DNA from: Streptomyces daqingensis | GTDB lineage: Bacteria; Actinomycetota; Actinomycetes; Streptomycetales; Streptomycetaceae | Assembly: GCF_014645895.1 (NCBI RefSeq) | Contig: NZ_BMMP01000002.1 | Location: forward strand, 372,001-436,000 | Reading direction: 5' to 3' | DNA: 64,000 bases | Part shown: positions 9,054 to 17,173 of the stretch, one piece after another | Layout of the letters: every line of letters begins with the position of its first letter | Numbering within the stretch: position 1 is the stretch's first letter | Position numbers and translations under genes: made by a program | The notes under the pieces: model-generated | Databases searched by the model: none | Seen by the model: the letters and a program-made list of their open reading frames with translations, nothing else | What the model was told of the DNA's origin: nothing

Positions 9054-10069
9054 TGCGTCTTCCGACCCTTCTGGACCAGGACTGCGGCGACGATGATCGC
9101 CCCCTTGGCGATCTGCTGGACGTCGCTCTGGAGGTTGTTGAGAGCGAACAGGTTGGTGATCGTGGTGAAGACGAGGACTCCCAGTACGGAGCCGGTGATG
9201 GTGCCCCGGCCGCCGCTGAGCAGGGTGCCGCCGATGATCGCGGCGGCGATGGCGTCGAGCTCGTAGAGGTTTCCGTTGGTGTTCTGACCGGACCCGGTGA
9301 GGACGATCAGCATGAAGGCGGCGATGCCGCAGCACAGCCCGGACAGCAGGTACAGCAGCAGCCGCTGGCGTCGCACCGCGATGCCCGCGAGCCGGGAGGC
9401 CTCGGCGTTGCCGCCGACGGCCACGGTGCGGCGCCCGAACGTGGTGCGTCCCAGGACGAGCCAGCCGAGTACCGCCACGGTGGCGAAGACCAGCACCAGG
9501 GGTGGCACGCCCAGCACGTAGCTGTCGGAGACGCCCAGGCCGAGGACGGAGTCGACGGTGACGACCTGCGTCTTGCCGTCGCTGATCAGAAGGGCCAGGC
9601 CGCGTGCGGAGGCGAGCATCGCGAGGGTGGCGATGAACGGCACCATCGGCCCGTACGCGATGAGCACGCCGTTGACCAGGCCGCATCCCAGCCCGACGCA
9701 CAGCGCGCACAGCAGCATGCCGCCGAGGCCGTACTCCTGCGTGGCGACCGTCGTCGCCCACACGGAGGCCAGGGCGACGATCGCGCCGACCGACAGGTCG
9801 ATGCCGCCGCCGATGATGACGAAGGTGACGCCGACGGTCACGACACCGATGACGGAGGACTGGGTGAGGATCAGCTGGAGATTGTCGCCGGTGAGGAACT
9901 GCTCCGGCCTGGTGATCGCGCCGACGGCCACCAGCGCCACCAGCACCCCGAGCAGCGACAGGTGACGCACTCCGATCCGCGGGGCGCTGATCCCCCGCCG
10001 GGCCGGGGACCGTTGGGTCGGCGGCGGCGCGGGCTCCTTGACCGCGTCGGAACCGGGTGAGCTCAGCAC
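9050..10069 (-). CDS. CUT2 sugar ABC transporter permease (RbsC-like)
   Basis: 339 aa with about ten hydrophobic segments. Signature stretches VTFVIIGGGIDLSVGAIVAL and GRTTFGRRTVAVGGNAEASRLAG are diagnostic of RbsC/XylH-type permeases. It overlaps the ATPase gene by 7 nt and the binding-protein gene by 4 nt. A single permease gene is expected for a homodimeric CUT2 channel. Confidence 0.94.
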   Translation of the reverse strand: MLSSPGSDAVKEPAPPPTQRSPARRGISAPRIGVRHLSLLGVLVALVAVGAITRPEQFLTGDNLQLILTQSSVIGVVTVGVTFVIIGGGIDLSVGAIVALASVWATTVATQEYGLGGMLLCALCVGLGCGLVNGVLIAYGPMVPFIATLAMLASARGLALLISDGKTQVVTVDSVLGLGVSDSYVLGVPPLVLVFATVAVLGWLVLGRTTFGRRTVAVGGNAEASRLAGIAVRRQRLLLYLLSGLCCGIAAFMLIVLTGSGQNTNGNLYELDAIAAAIIGGTLLSGGRGTITGSVLGVLVFTTITNLFALNNLQSDVQQIAKGAIIVAAVLVQKGRKTQ

Positions 10070-11652
10070 GACGGGCTCCCTTCCATGACGAGGTCGAGCA
10101 CCCGGTGCTCGTCGAGCTCCCGGGCGGGGGCGGTGTGCACGACGCGGCCCTCCCGCAGCACCAGCACCCTGTCGGCCAGGCCGAGGACTTCGGGCACTTC
10201 GCTGGAGACGAGCAGGATCGCGACACCGGAGTCAGCGAGGCGGCGGATGACGGCGTACAGCTCCGCCCTGGCGCCCACGTCGACGCCGCGCGTGGGCTCG
10301 TCCAGGAGGAGCACCTTGCAGTCGCGCAGCAGCCAGCGGGCCAGGACGACCTTCTGCTGGTTGCCGCCGGAGAGCGTGCGCACGGGGCGGTCGGGGTCGT
10401 CGGGGTGGAGGGCGAGATCGCGGGTACGGGCGCGGGCGGCGGCGCGTTCGGCCCGGCGGTCGAGCCATCCGCCGCGCGAGAAGCGGGGCAGCGCGGAGAC
10501 GGAGACGTTGCGGGTGACGGATTCCAGCATCAACAGCGCCTGGGCCTTGCGCTCTTCGGGCGCGAGACCGATGCCCACGCGCACGGCGGCGGTGACGTCC
10601 CCGGGCCGCAGCGGCCTCCCCTCGACGAGGACGCGCCCCGACGTGGGGCGGCGCGCCCCGGAGAGGGTCTCCAGGATCTCCGACCTTCCGGAGCCCACGA
10701 GTCCCGCGAGGCCGACGATCTCGCCGCGGCGCACTTCGAGGTCCAGCGGGGCGAACTCGCCCTGGCGGGCGAGCTTCTCGGCGCACAGGACGGGCGGCGG
10801 CGGAGCGGCGTGCAGGACGCGGTCCTCCAACGGCTCGGTGGAGACGGGCCGTTCGGGGAAGGCGTACTGCACGTCACGGCCGGTCATCAGCGCCACCAGA
10901 TCCGCGGTCGTGGTCGTACGGGCCGGGAGTCCGGCGGCCGCGACCCGGCCGTCCTTGAGGACGGACACGCGGTCTCCGATGCGGCGGATCTCCTCCAGCC
11001 GGTGGGAGATGTAGACGACGGCGACGCCGTCCGCGGTGAGGTCCCCGACGATGCGGAAGAGGTTGTCGACCTCGTCGGGGTCGAGCGCCGCGGAGGGCTC
11101 GTCCATCACGATGAGGCGTACGTCGTGGGAGAGGGCCCGCGCCATGGAGACGATCTGCTGGCCCGCGGCCGGGAGGGCGCCCACGGGGACGTCCGGGTCG
11201 ATCTCGGGGTGCCCGAGGCGCCGCAACAGTTCGGCGGCCCGCCGGCGGGCGTCGCGGGCGCGGATGAAGCCGCGTACGGCGACCTCGTTGCCGAGGAAGA
11301 TGTTCTCGGTCACCGACAGGTGCCGCACCAGGTCGAGTTCCTGGTAGATGGTCGCGACGCCCAGCCGCATCGCCGCCACGGGAGTGTGCAGCCTGACGGG
11401 CCGGCCCTTCCAGCGGATCTCCCCCGCATCGGGCTGGTGGGCACCGGCGAGGACCTTGATGAGCGTGGACTTCCCCGCGCCGTTCTGCCCCAGCAGGCAG
11501 TGCACTTCACCGGCTTCGACGTCCAGGTCGACGCCGTCCAGGGCCCGCACGCCGGGGAACGTCTTGGTGATGCCGGACATGCTCAGCAGCGGGAACTGAC
11601 GGTCCGGCGGCGGGGGTTCTTCCGCGGGAGCGGGACGGGCGGGTGGAGCCAT
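10063..11652 (-). CDS. CUT2 sugar ABC transporter ATP-binding protein (RbsA-like, two NBDs)
   Basis: 529 aa, two nucleotide-binding domains. NBD1 has Walker A GQNGAGKST (55-63) and Walker B LIVMDEPSAALD; its signature reads LPAAGQQIVSMARAL, a weak form of LSxGQQ. NBD2 has a P-loop lacking the Lys (GLVGSGRSEIL), as is usual for RbsA proteins, with an intact LSGGNQQK and LLLDEPTRGVDVG. It is the first structural gene of the operon, following a 330-nt gap from the ROK gene. Confidence 0.94.
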   Translation of the reverse strand: MAPPARPAPAEEPPPPDRQFPLLSMSGITKTFPGVRALDGVDLDVEAGEVHCLLGQNGAGKSTLIKVLAGAHQPDAGEIRWKGRPVRLHTPVAAMRLGVATIYQELDLVRHLSVTENIFLGNEVAVRGFIRARDARRRAAELLRRLGHPEIDPDVPVGALPAAGQQIVSMARALSHDVRLIVMDEPSAALDPDEVDNLFRIVGDLTADGVAVVYISHRLEEIRRIGDRVSVLKDGRVAAAGLPARTTTTADLVALMTGRDVQYAFPERPVSTEPLEDRVLHAAPPPPVLCAEKLARQGEFAPLDLEVRRGEIVGLAGLVGSGRSEILETLSGARRPTSGRVLVEGRPLRPGDVTAAVRVGIGLAPEERKAQALLMLESVTRNVSVSALPRFSRGGWLDRRAERAAARARTRDLALHPDDPDRPVRTLSGGNQQKVVLARWLLRDCKVLLLDEPTRGVDVGARAELYAVIRRLADSGVAILLVSSEVPEVLGLADRVLVLREGRVVHTAPARELDEHRVLDLVMEGSPSC

Positions 11653-11982
11653 GGAGGGCCTCCGTGCGTGCGGGCAGACGGGACCGGGCGGCGGTGCGAC
11701 GTGCGGCGGTGCGGACGTGCGGCGGTACGTCGTGAGAGCTGTCGTGAGAGAGCTGCGGGGCAGGGGTGCGGCCTTGCTTCAGGGTGCGGGGTGCGCGGTG
11801 GGGCGGGCCGGATACGTCGGTGCTCGGTGCGTGCCGGTCGGTGCCGGCAGTGTCGCGGGCCGGCGGGTGTCGCGGCGTGGAGCGGTGGTGCGGGCGGTGC
11901 GACGCGCTGTGCTACGGGGCGGGCCGCTGTAGCGCGGCCGCTGCCGGACGGGCGGTCGGACGGAGCGCCCGGCCAGGTGATC
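11653..11982. promoter_or_regulatory. Leader region of the CUT2 sugar operon
   Basis: 330 nt without a gene, between the ROK stop and the ATPase start. It contains direct repeats: GTGCGGCGGT at 11701-11710 and 11717-11726, and CGTGAGAG near 11731 and 11743. This is the likely place for the operon promoter and the ROK operator. No clean -10/-35 was found. Confidence 0.45.
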
Positions 11983-13173
11983 TCAGGCCGGGGAGAACAG
12001 GTGGTCGCTGATCAGGCGGGCGGCCCCCGTCACACCGGCAGCGGGGCCCAACTCGCCCAGGACGATGGGGAGATTGCCGGTCGCCAGGGGCAGCGACTGG
12101 CGGTAGACCTGGGTGCGGATGCTGGCGAGCAGCGTGTGGCCGAGGCCCGTCACACCGCCGCCGATCACCACGAGTCCGGGGTTGAAGAAGCTGACGAGCC
12201 CCGCGATGACCTGCCCGACGCGGGCTCCTCCGTCGCGGATGAGGTCGAGCGAGGTGCCGTCTCCGGCCGACGCGGCGGCGGCGACGTCCTCCGCCGTCAG
12301 CCGTCCCGCGCTCTCCAGGCGGGCGGCCAGTTCGGCGGAGAGACCTTCGCGGGCCGCGTTCTCAGCGTCACGTGCGAGGGCGGAACCGCCGAAGTAGGCC
12401 TCCAGGCAGCCGCGGTTACCGCACGGGCACGGGCGCCCCTCGGGCTCGACCTGGATGTGCCCGATGTCGCCGGCGCTCCCGGTGGTGCCCCGGTGCACCT
12501 CGCCTCCGGCGACGACGCCGCAGCCGATGCCGGTGCCGATCTTCACGCAGAAGAAGTCCCGAACCGAGCGGGCCACTCCGGCCTGCATCTCGCCCATGGC
12601 GATGAGGTTCACGTCGTTGTCGACCATGACGGGGCAGCCGAGTTCCTGGCTGAGCGCCTCCCGCACGGGAAAGCCGTCCCAGCCGGGCATGATGGGCGGT
12701 GCCACCGGGACGCCCTCGGGGAAGCGCACAGGGCCCGGCACTCCGATGCCGGCGCCGTCGAAGCCCTCGGCCACGCCGGAGTCGCGGAGTTTGGCGACCA
12801 TGGCGAGCACCTGGTCGAAGACGGCGACGGGGCCCTCGCGCACGTCCATGGGCTGGTTGAGATGGCCGAGGATCTCCAACTCGGGGTTGGTGACGGCCAC
12901 GTCGACGGAGGTGGCGCCGATGTCGACGCCCAGGAAGCGCAGTTGAGGTGTGAGCCGCACGTTGTGCGAGCGGCGGCCGCCTCGTGACGCGGCGAGCCCG
13001 TCGGCCACGACGAGCCCGGTCTCCAGCAGCCGGTCGATCTCCACGGCGAGCTTGGAGCGGGAGAGGTCCACCTGATCGCCGAGCTCCGCACGGGAGTTGG
13101 GACCCCCGTCGCGCAACAGCCGGAGCAGCCGCGCCTGGTGGGGGTTGGCAGGCCGTGCCGTCATCCGTCTCAT
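11983..13173 (-). CDS. ROK family transcriptional repressor
   Basis: 396 aa. An N-terminal winged helix (residues ~8-70, NPHQARLLRLLRDGG, then SRAELGDQVDLSRSKLAVEI) is followed by a sugar-kinase-like ROK fold with GVDIGATSVDVAV, and the zinc-binding CPCGNRGCLEAYFGG. The architecture matches XylR/NagC-type repressors. It lies just upstream of the sugar operon on the same strand and is its probable regulator. ATG at 13173 has GGGGAGGAGG about 6 nt away; ATG 13164 is an alternative. Confidence 0.93.
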   Translation of the reverse strand: MRRMTARPANPHQARLLRLLRDGGPNSRAELGDQVDLSRSKLAVEIDRLLETGLVVADGLAASRGGRRSHNVRLTPQLRFLGVDIGATSVDVAVTNPELEILGHLNQPMDVREGPVAVFDQVLAMVAKLRDSGVAEGFDGAGIGVPGPVRFPEGVPVAPPIMPGWDGFPVREALSQELGCPVMVDNDVNLIAMGEMQAGVARSVRDFFCVKIGTGIGCGVVAGGEVHRGTTGSAGDIGHIQVEPEGRPCPCGNRGCLEAYFGGSALARDAENAAREGLSAELAARLESAGRLTAEDVAAAASAGDGTSLDLIRDGGARVGQVIAGLVSFFNPGLVVIGGGVTGLGHTLLASIRTQVYRQSLPLATGNLPIVLGELGPAAGVTGAARLISDHLFSPA

Positions 13174-13478
13174 CACCGGCCTCCTCCCCTGCGGATGTCC
13201 GACGGCCCGGGCCGCGGACGCGAGTTGCATGCTCCCGTAGCCGCGACGCCGCGGACACTGTCCGGGATTGACTGGGAACGTACCAGCGCTCTGCGCAACG
13301 GGGAAGAAGTTCTGCAGGAATCGCTTCGACTTTTCCCATGCAGAGGACAAAGCTGTGACACGGGGGCACGTTCACGCCCCGGCACCCCCGAAGCGCCCCG
13401 GCGCCGATCACCCCCCGGCCGGACCGTCCGCCCGTCACGCCCCTCTCTCCCGAACCCGTCTCGCCTCCCGGCCCCCGC
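13174..13478. promoter_or_regulatory. ROK gene upstream region
   Basis: 305 nt without a gene, between the ROK start and the stop of the XRE-cupin gene. It is less GC-rich than its neighbours around 13305-13360 and has an inverted pair TCTGCA/TGCAGA at 13311-13316 and 13339-13344, possibly an autoregulatory operator. Nothing else is recognised. Confidence 0.4.
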
Positions 13479-14078
13479 TCACTCGCCGGCTTCACCCCGG
13501 GCACGCGGCCTCGCGCGGACGTGCATCCGCTCGCCCTGGCGGCCGAAGAGGCTGAGGACCTCGACGGGGCCCGCCCCCGTACTGCCGAACCAGTGCGGCA
13601 GCCTCGTGTCGAACTCGGCGGCCTCGCCGGGCCCGAGGACGAGGTCCTTGCCCGCGAGGACGAGACGCAGCCGGCCGGCGAGCACGTAGAGCCACTCGTA
13701 TCCCTCGTGCGTACGCGGGTCTGGGTCCGTCCGGTCGGCCGGGACGATCATCTTGTAGGGCTGCAGCGGCCCCGGCTGCCTGGTCAGCGGGATCACGGTC
13801 TGGCCGTGCACCCGCGTCGGTTTCAGACGGATACGGGGGTCGCCCACCTCGGGCGCGCCCACGAGCTCGTCCAGCGGAACCTGGTGGGCCTGCGCGATCG
13901 GCAGCAGCAGCTCCAGGCTGGGACGGCGCTGCCCGGCCTCCAGGCGGGAGAGCGTGCTCTTGGAGATTCCCGTGGTCTCGGAGAGCGCGGCGAGCGTCAC
14001 GCCCCGGCCCGTACGCAGACGCTTGAGGCGGGGGCCGACCTCGGCGAGGGCCTTGGCTGCGGCAGAGGAAGGGTCCAC
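13479..14078 (-). CDS. XRE-family regulator with C-terminal cupin
   Basis: 199 aa. Residues ~14-67 form a helix-turn-helix of the XRE class (GVTLAALSETTGISKSTLSR), and residues ~100-185 a cupin (HEGYEWLYVLAGRLRLVLAG, then LGPGEAAEFDTRLPHWFG). The gene is divergent from the thioredoxin-reductase-like gene, with 91 nt between starts, and very probably controls it. The GTG at 14078 has GGAGG only 1 nt away, so the exact start is uncertain. Confidence 0.9.
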   Translation of the reverse strand: MDPSSAAAKALAEVGPRLKRLRTGRGVTLAALSETTGISKSTLSRLEAGQRRPSLELLLPIAQAHQVPLDELVGAPEVGDPRIRLKPTRVHGQTVIPLTRQPGPLQPYKMIVPADRTDPDPRTHEGYEWLYVLAGRLRLVLAGKDLVLGPGEAAEFDTRLPHWFGSTGAGPVEVLSLFGRQGERMHVRARPRARGEAGE

Positions 14079-14169
14079 GCCTCCATTGCACCCCGCTGTC
14101 CCGGAAACGGCAACAAGGATTGCCGTTCTCGCACGCTTCTCAGCAGGGTGGAACGCGGAGGTGAGGGTC

Positions 14170-15225
14170 GTGAACGACGACAGCGGTACGACAGGGAACG
14201 GAAGCGGCGGCTCCGGCGGGGCGGGCGGCGGCGCGGAGGGGCTTGGCGGCGCCGCCTACGACGTGGTGGTCGTGGGCGGAGGAGCGGGCGGCCTGAGCGC
14301 CGCGCTGGTGCTGGCACGCTCGCGCCGTACGGTCGCCGTGGTGGACTCCGGCTCTCCGCGCAACGCGCCGTCGGCGCATGTGCACGGCTTCCTCTCCCGC
14401 GACGGGCAGGCGCCCTCGGAGCTCATCCGCGCGGGACGGGCCGAAGTAGCCGGATACGGCGGCGATTTGATCGACGGCCGGGTACGGAGCATCGAAGGGC
14501 GGGTACGGAGCGCCGAACCCGGCTTCACGGTCCGGCTGGCGGACGGCCGGACGCTCCGCGCACGCAGAGTCGTCGTGGCGACAGGGCTGCGCGACGAACT
14601 GCCCGGCATCCCGGGGGTGCGCGAACGCTGGGGCCGGGACGTACTGCACTGCCCCTACTGCCACGGCTACGAGGCGCGCGACCAGCCCGTCGGCGTGCTC
14701 GGCAGCGCGCCGGGCGCGGTGCACCAAGCGCTGCTGCTCGGCCAGTGGTCACACGACGTCGTCCTCTTCCGGCACGGTCTGGCCCTGTCCGCGGAGGAGG
14801 CGGAGCAGCTCGCAGCGCGCGGCGTGCACATCGTGGACGGCGATGTGGAGCGGCTGGTGATGGCGGGGAACCGGCTGGAGGGCGTCGCGCTGACCGGGGA
14901 CCGGGTGGTGCCGCGCCGCGCCGTCTTCGTCCCGCCGCGCATGGTCCCCGCCGACGGGCTGCTGACGGATCTGGGCTGCGAGCGGGACGGGAGCGGCTGG
15001 GTCGTCACGGACGCTTCGGGGCTGACCAGCGTGGCGGGGGTGTGGGCGGCGGGGAACGTCGCCGACCCCATGGCAGCAGTGGTCAACGCCGCTGCCGGAG
15101 GCGCGTCCGCCGCGATCGCGGTGAACCGCGGCCTGGTCGAGGAGGAGGTGGCACGGGCCGTCGCGGACCGCCGCGCTGGCGGCCGCACACGCGCCCCGGC
15201 CGCAGACGCCGCGGCCGCGTCCTGA
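14170..15225 (+). CDS. Thioredoxin-reductase-like NAD(P)/FAD oxidoreductase
   Basis: 351 aa. A Gly-rich ~30-residue N-terminus precedes the FAD-binding GGGAGGLSAALVLARS, a CPYC redox pair (Cys161, Cys164 in HCPYCHGYE), a second dinucleotide site and a closing TSVAGVWAAGNVADPM motif. This is the TrxR/AhpF fold, but no thioredoxin gene is nearby; such stand-alone versions are common in actinomycetes. GTG at 14170 has GGAGGTGAG a few bases upstream; GTG 14161 is in frame. It is divergent from the XRE-cupin regulator. Confidence 0.88.
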   Translation: MNDDSGTTGNGSGGSGGAGGGAEGLGGAAYDVVVVGGGAGGLSAALVLARSRRTVAVVDSGSPRNAPSAHVHGFLSRDGQAPSELIRAGRAEVAGYGGDLIDGRVRSIEGRVRSAEPGFTVRLADGRTLRARRVVVATGLRDELPGIPGVRERWGRDVLHCPYCHGYEARDQPVGVLGSAPGAVHQALLLGQWSHDVVLFRHGLALSAEEAEQLAARGVHIVDGDVERLVMAGNRLEGVALTGDRVVPRRAVFVPPRMVPADGLLTDLGCERDGSGWVVTDASGLTSVAGVWAAGNVADPMAAVVNAAAGGASAAIAVNRGLVEEEVARAVADRRAGGRTRAPAADAAAAS

Positions 15226-15247
15226 CCGCGCACCGGGGTGCGCGGGC

Positions 15248-15925
15248 TCAGGCGGGTTCGCGCTTGTGGTACGAGCGCCGCGTGTGCTCCGTGTGCTCCC
15301 TCATGACGGCCGTCGCCCGCGCCTCGTCGCCGTCGGCGATGGCGGCGATGAGCGCGCGGTGCTCGATCCACGACTGGGCGCCGCGCTGCCGCGCCACGGG
15401 CGTGTAGTACCAGCGCACGCGGCGGTCGACCTGGCTGGCCAGCTCGGCGAGGACGGGGTTGCCCGCGAGCTGCATCACCCTCGCGTGGAACGCCGCGTTG
15501 GCCTCCACGACCGCGTCGACCTGCTCGCCGCCGACGGCTTCCTCACCCCGGCGGCACAGCTCCTCCAGCTCCGCGACGCCCTGAGCGTCCGCGTTGACGG
15601 CGGCGAGCCGGGCGGCCTCGGCCTCCAGCAGGGTGCGGACGGTCAGCAGCTGGTCGGCCTCGTCCTCGGTGGGCTCGTGGACGAACGCACCCTGGGCGGG
15701 ACGCAGGTCGACCCATCCGTCGGTGTTCAGACGCTGCAGCGCCTCCCTCACGGGCTGCCGTGAGACACCGAGGTGCTGGGCGAGCTCGCTCTCGACCAGG
15801 TGCTGGCCCGGTCTCAGCGCGCGGGTGGTGATGAGCTGAAGCAACGCCTCGTAGACCCGCTCACGCAGCGGGCCGGGGCGCTCCAGCTTGGGCATGGTGC
15901 CTTCCGGCAGTCCAGCGGACAGCAT
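15248..15925 (-). CDS. GntR-family regulator, FadR/FCD subfamily
   Basis: 225 aa. A winged helix lies at ~18-75 (ERVYEALLQLITTRALRPGQ, then VSRQPVREALQRL) and an all-helical FCD effector domain at ~85-220 with candidate metal ligands in EANAAFHARVMQLAGN, EHRALIAAI and MREHTEHT. It is encoded divergently from the formate/oxalate locus and is the best candidate for its regulator. ATG 15925 has AGGAG 7 nt away; ATG 15895 with GGAAGG is possible. Confidence 0.92.
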   Translation of the reverse strand: MLSAGLPEGTMPKLERPGPLRERVYEALLQLITTRALRPGQHLVESELAQHLGVSRQPVREALQRLNTDGWVDLRPAQGAFVHEPTEDEADQLLTVRTLLEAEAARLAAVNADAQGVAELEELCRRGEEAVGGEQVDAVVEANAAFHARVMQLAGNPVLAELASQVDRRVRWYYTPVARQRGAQSWIEHRALIAAIADGDEARATAVMREHTEHTRRSYHKREPA

Positions 15926-15962
15926 TCCGCGACTCCTGACCCTCGACCGATTCTGGCTATTG

Positions 15963-15975
15963 AATACAGTCTACG
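15963..15975. promoter_or_regulatory. Candidate operator, site 1 (GntR promoter)
   Basis: AATACAGTCTACG lies 38-50 nt before the GntR start. On the minus strand it reads as TAGACT, a possible -10. It shares ATACAGTC(T/G)AC with site 2 and CAGTC-AC with site 3, suggesting autoregulation plus control of the formate genes. Inferred. Confidence 0.45.
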
Positions 15976-16022
15976 AGGTGCATTGTCACTCCACCGGTGG
16001 CCCGTGCCATCTTCTCCCACTC

Positions 16023-16036
16023 TGTGACGCGTCACA
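16023..16036. promoter_or_regulatory. Perfect 14-nt palindrome between GntR and methyltransferase genes
   Basis: TGTGACGCGTCACA is a perfect palindrome. A close relative, GTGATGCGTCAC, lies at 28091-28102 before the acyl-CoA ligase gene. The spacing between the GTG and CAC halves is 6 nt, 2 nt shorter than in a Crp site. The binding protein is unknown. Confidence 0.4.
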
Positions 16037-16288
16037 CGTGGGTCCCAACAGCCCACGCACACGGGGGAGATGGCGATCCGAGACACCCCCGGAACGGCGT
16101 CGCAGACCGATTCGCACGCTCCGGACGGGAGATTCTCGCACGAGGCGCGTCCCCGCCCGTCCGGCGGAACATGCCCGGCGGAGCGGCCCGCCCCGCCGGC
16201 CCTCTCCGGGCCCGCCCGAAGAGGACGGCCGCGCCCGCGCGGATATTGCCGTGCGCCGGCGGATCCCGCCGTGCCACTCTCACCGTCC

Positions 16289-16990
16289 ATGGACCCCGAC
16301 TGGTTGCTCGACGAGCTCGCCCACGCCGGCCCGGAACACCTGGACCCGGGATTCGTCGCCGGCTTCGACCGGAAGCAGGGCCACCCCGATCCGCGCCCCG
16401 ACATCGAGTTGCTGCAGGCGCACGGACTGGACGGGAGCTCCGTGGTCGTGGACATCGGCGCCGGGACGGGGCAGTTCGCCGTACCCGCCGCGCGGCACTT
16501 CGGACGCGTCGTCGCGGTGGAGATCTCGCCCGCGATGCGGGACGTGCTGCGCGAGCGCGCCGCGAGCGAGGGCCTCACCGCTCTCGACTGCGTTCCGGGC
16601 GGCTTCCTCGGCTACGAACACGCCGGGGAGCCCGCCGACGCGGTCTTCACCCGTCACGCACTGCATCAACTCCCCGATTTCTGGAAAGTGTTCGCGCTGC
16701 GGCGGATCCATGCGGCGCTCAGGCCCGGTGGCGTCCTGCGACTGCACGACCTCGTCTACGACTTCGCCCCCGGCGACACCGAAACCGCCCTGGAGGGCTG
16801 GTTGTCGGCCGTGGGGGACGACCCCGCCGTCGCCTACACCCGGGCGGACCTCGCCGAGCACGTCCGCACCGAACACAGCACCTTCACCTGGCTGCTGGAG
16901 CCCATGCTCACCGCCACGGGCTTCGAGATCACCGACTCGGCAGTGCGCGGCTCGGTCTTCGCCTCCTACACGTGCGTGCGGACGGGCTGA
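16289..16990 (+). CDS. Class I SAM-dependent methyltransferase
   Basis: 233 aa. Motif I is VVVDIGAGTGQFAVPAA, followed by VVAVEISPAM and a VFTRHALHQLPDFWK post-II region; the fold is a class I methyltransferase of the small-molecule type. No Shine-Dalgarno precedes the ATG at 16289; a GTG at 16271 is in frame. It lies between the GntR and MFS genes, but nothing ties it to formate metabolism. Substrate unknown. Confidence 0.8.
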   Translation: MDPDWLLDELAHAGPEHLDPGFVAGFDRKQGHPDPRPDIELLQAHGLDGSSVVVDIGAGTGQFAVPAARHFGRVVAVEISPAMRDVLRERAASEGLTALDCVPGGFLGYEHAGEPADAVFTRHALHQLPDFWKVFALRRIHAALRPGGVLRLHDLVYDFAPGDTETALEGWLSAVGDDPAVAYTRADLAEHVRTEHSTFTWLLEPMLTATGFEITDSAVRGSVFASYTCVRTG

Positions 16991-17108
16991 CCGCGCCGCC
17001 CGCACCGGGCGGAGCACAGCCCCAGGGCACGTCGCCCAACCGGCGTGCCCCGTAAGACCGTTGGGCGCGTCCGCACCGCAGCGCACGCCCCCCGGCGACA
17101 CCGCAGCG

Positions 17109-17120
17109 CATACAGTCGAC
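17109..17120. promoter_or_regulatory. Candidate operator, site 2 (MFS promoter)
   Basis: CATACAGTCGAC, about 40 nt before the TACAGT -10-like box at 17161-17166. It matches site 1 at 10 of 11 positions over ATACAGTC(T/G)AC. Confidence 0.45.
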
Positions 17121-17160
17121 AAATCCTGCCGCATCTATGGTCATCGGCGCGGGGCCTGCC

Positions 17161-17166
17161 TACAGT
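17161..17166 (+). promoter_or_regulatory. Leaderless-type -10 box of the MFS gene
   Basis: TACAGT ends 7 nt before the ATG at 17174, with no Shine-Dalgarno between. This is the geometry of a leaderless transcript. Confidence 0.5.
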
Positions 17167-17173
17167 TCCGGCC

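Noticed and set aside
11687..11760. CRISPR-like or other repeat array
   Set aside because: Only two or three short, imperfect direct repeats, no regular spacing and no cas genes nearby.
10057..12987. Very long plus-strand reading frame across the ABC ATPase and ROK genes
   Set aside because: The opposite strand carries intact ABC and ROK motifs; this frame crosses gene boundaries and has no recognisable domain.
16024..16035. Crp-binding site
   Set aside because: GTG and CAC halves are 6 nt apart; Crp sites have 8. Kept only as an unassigned palindrome.
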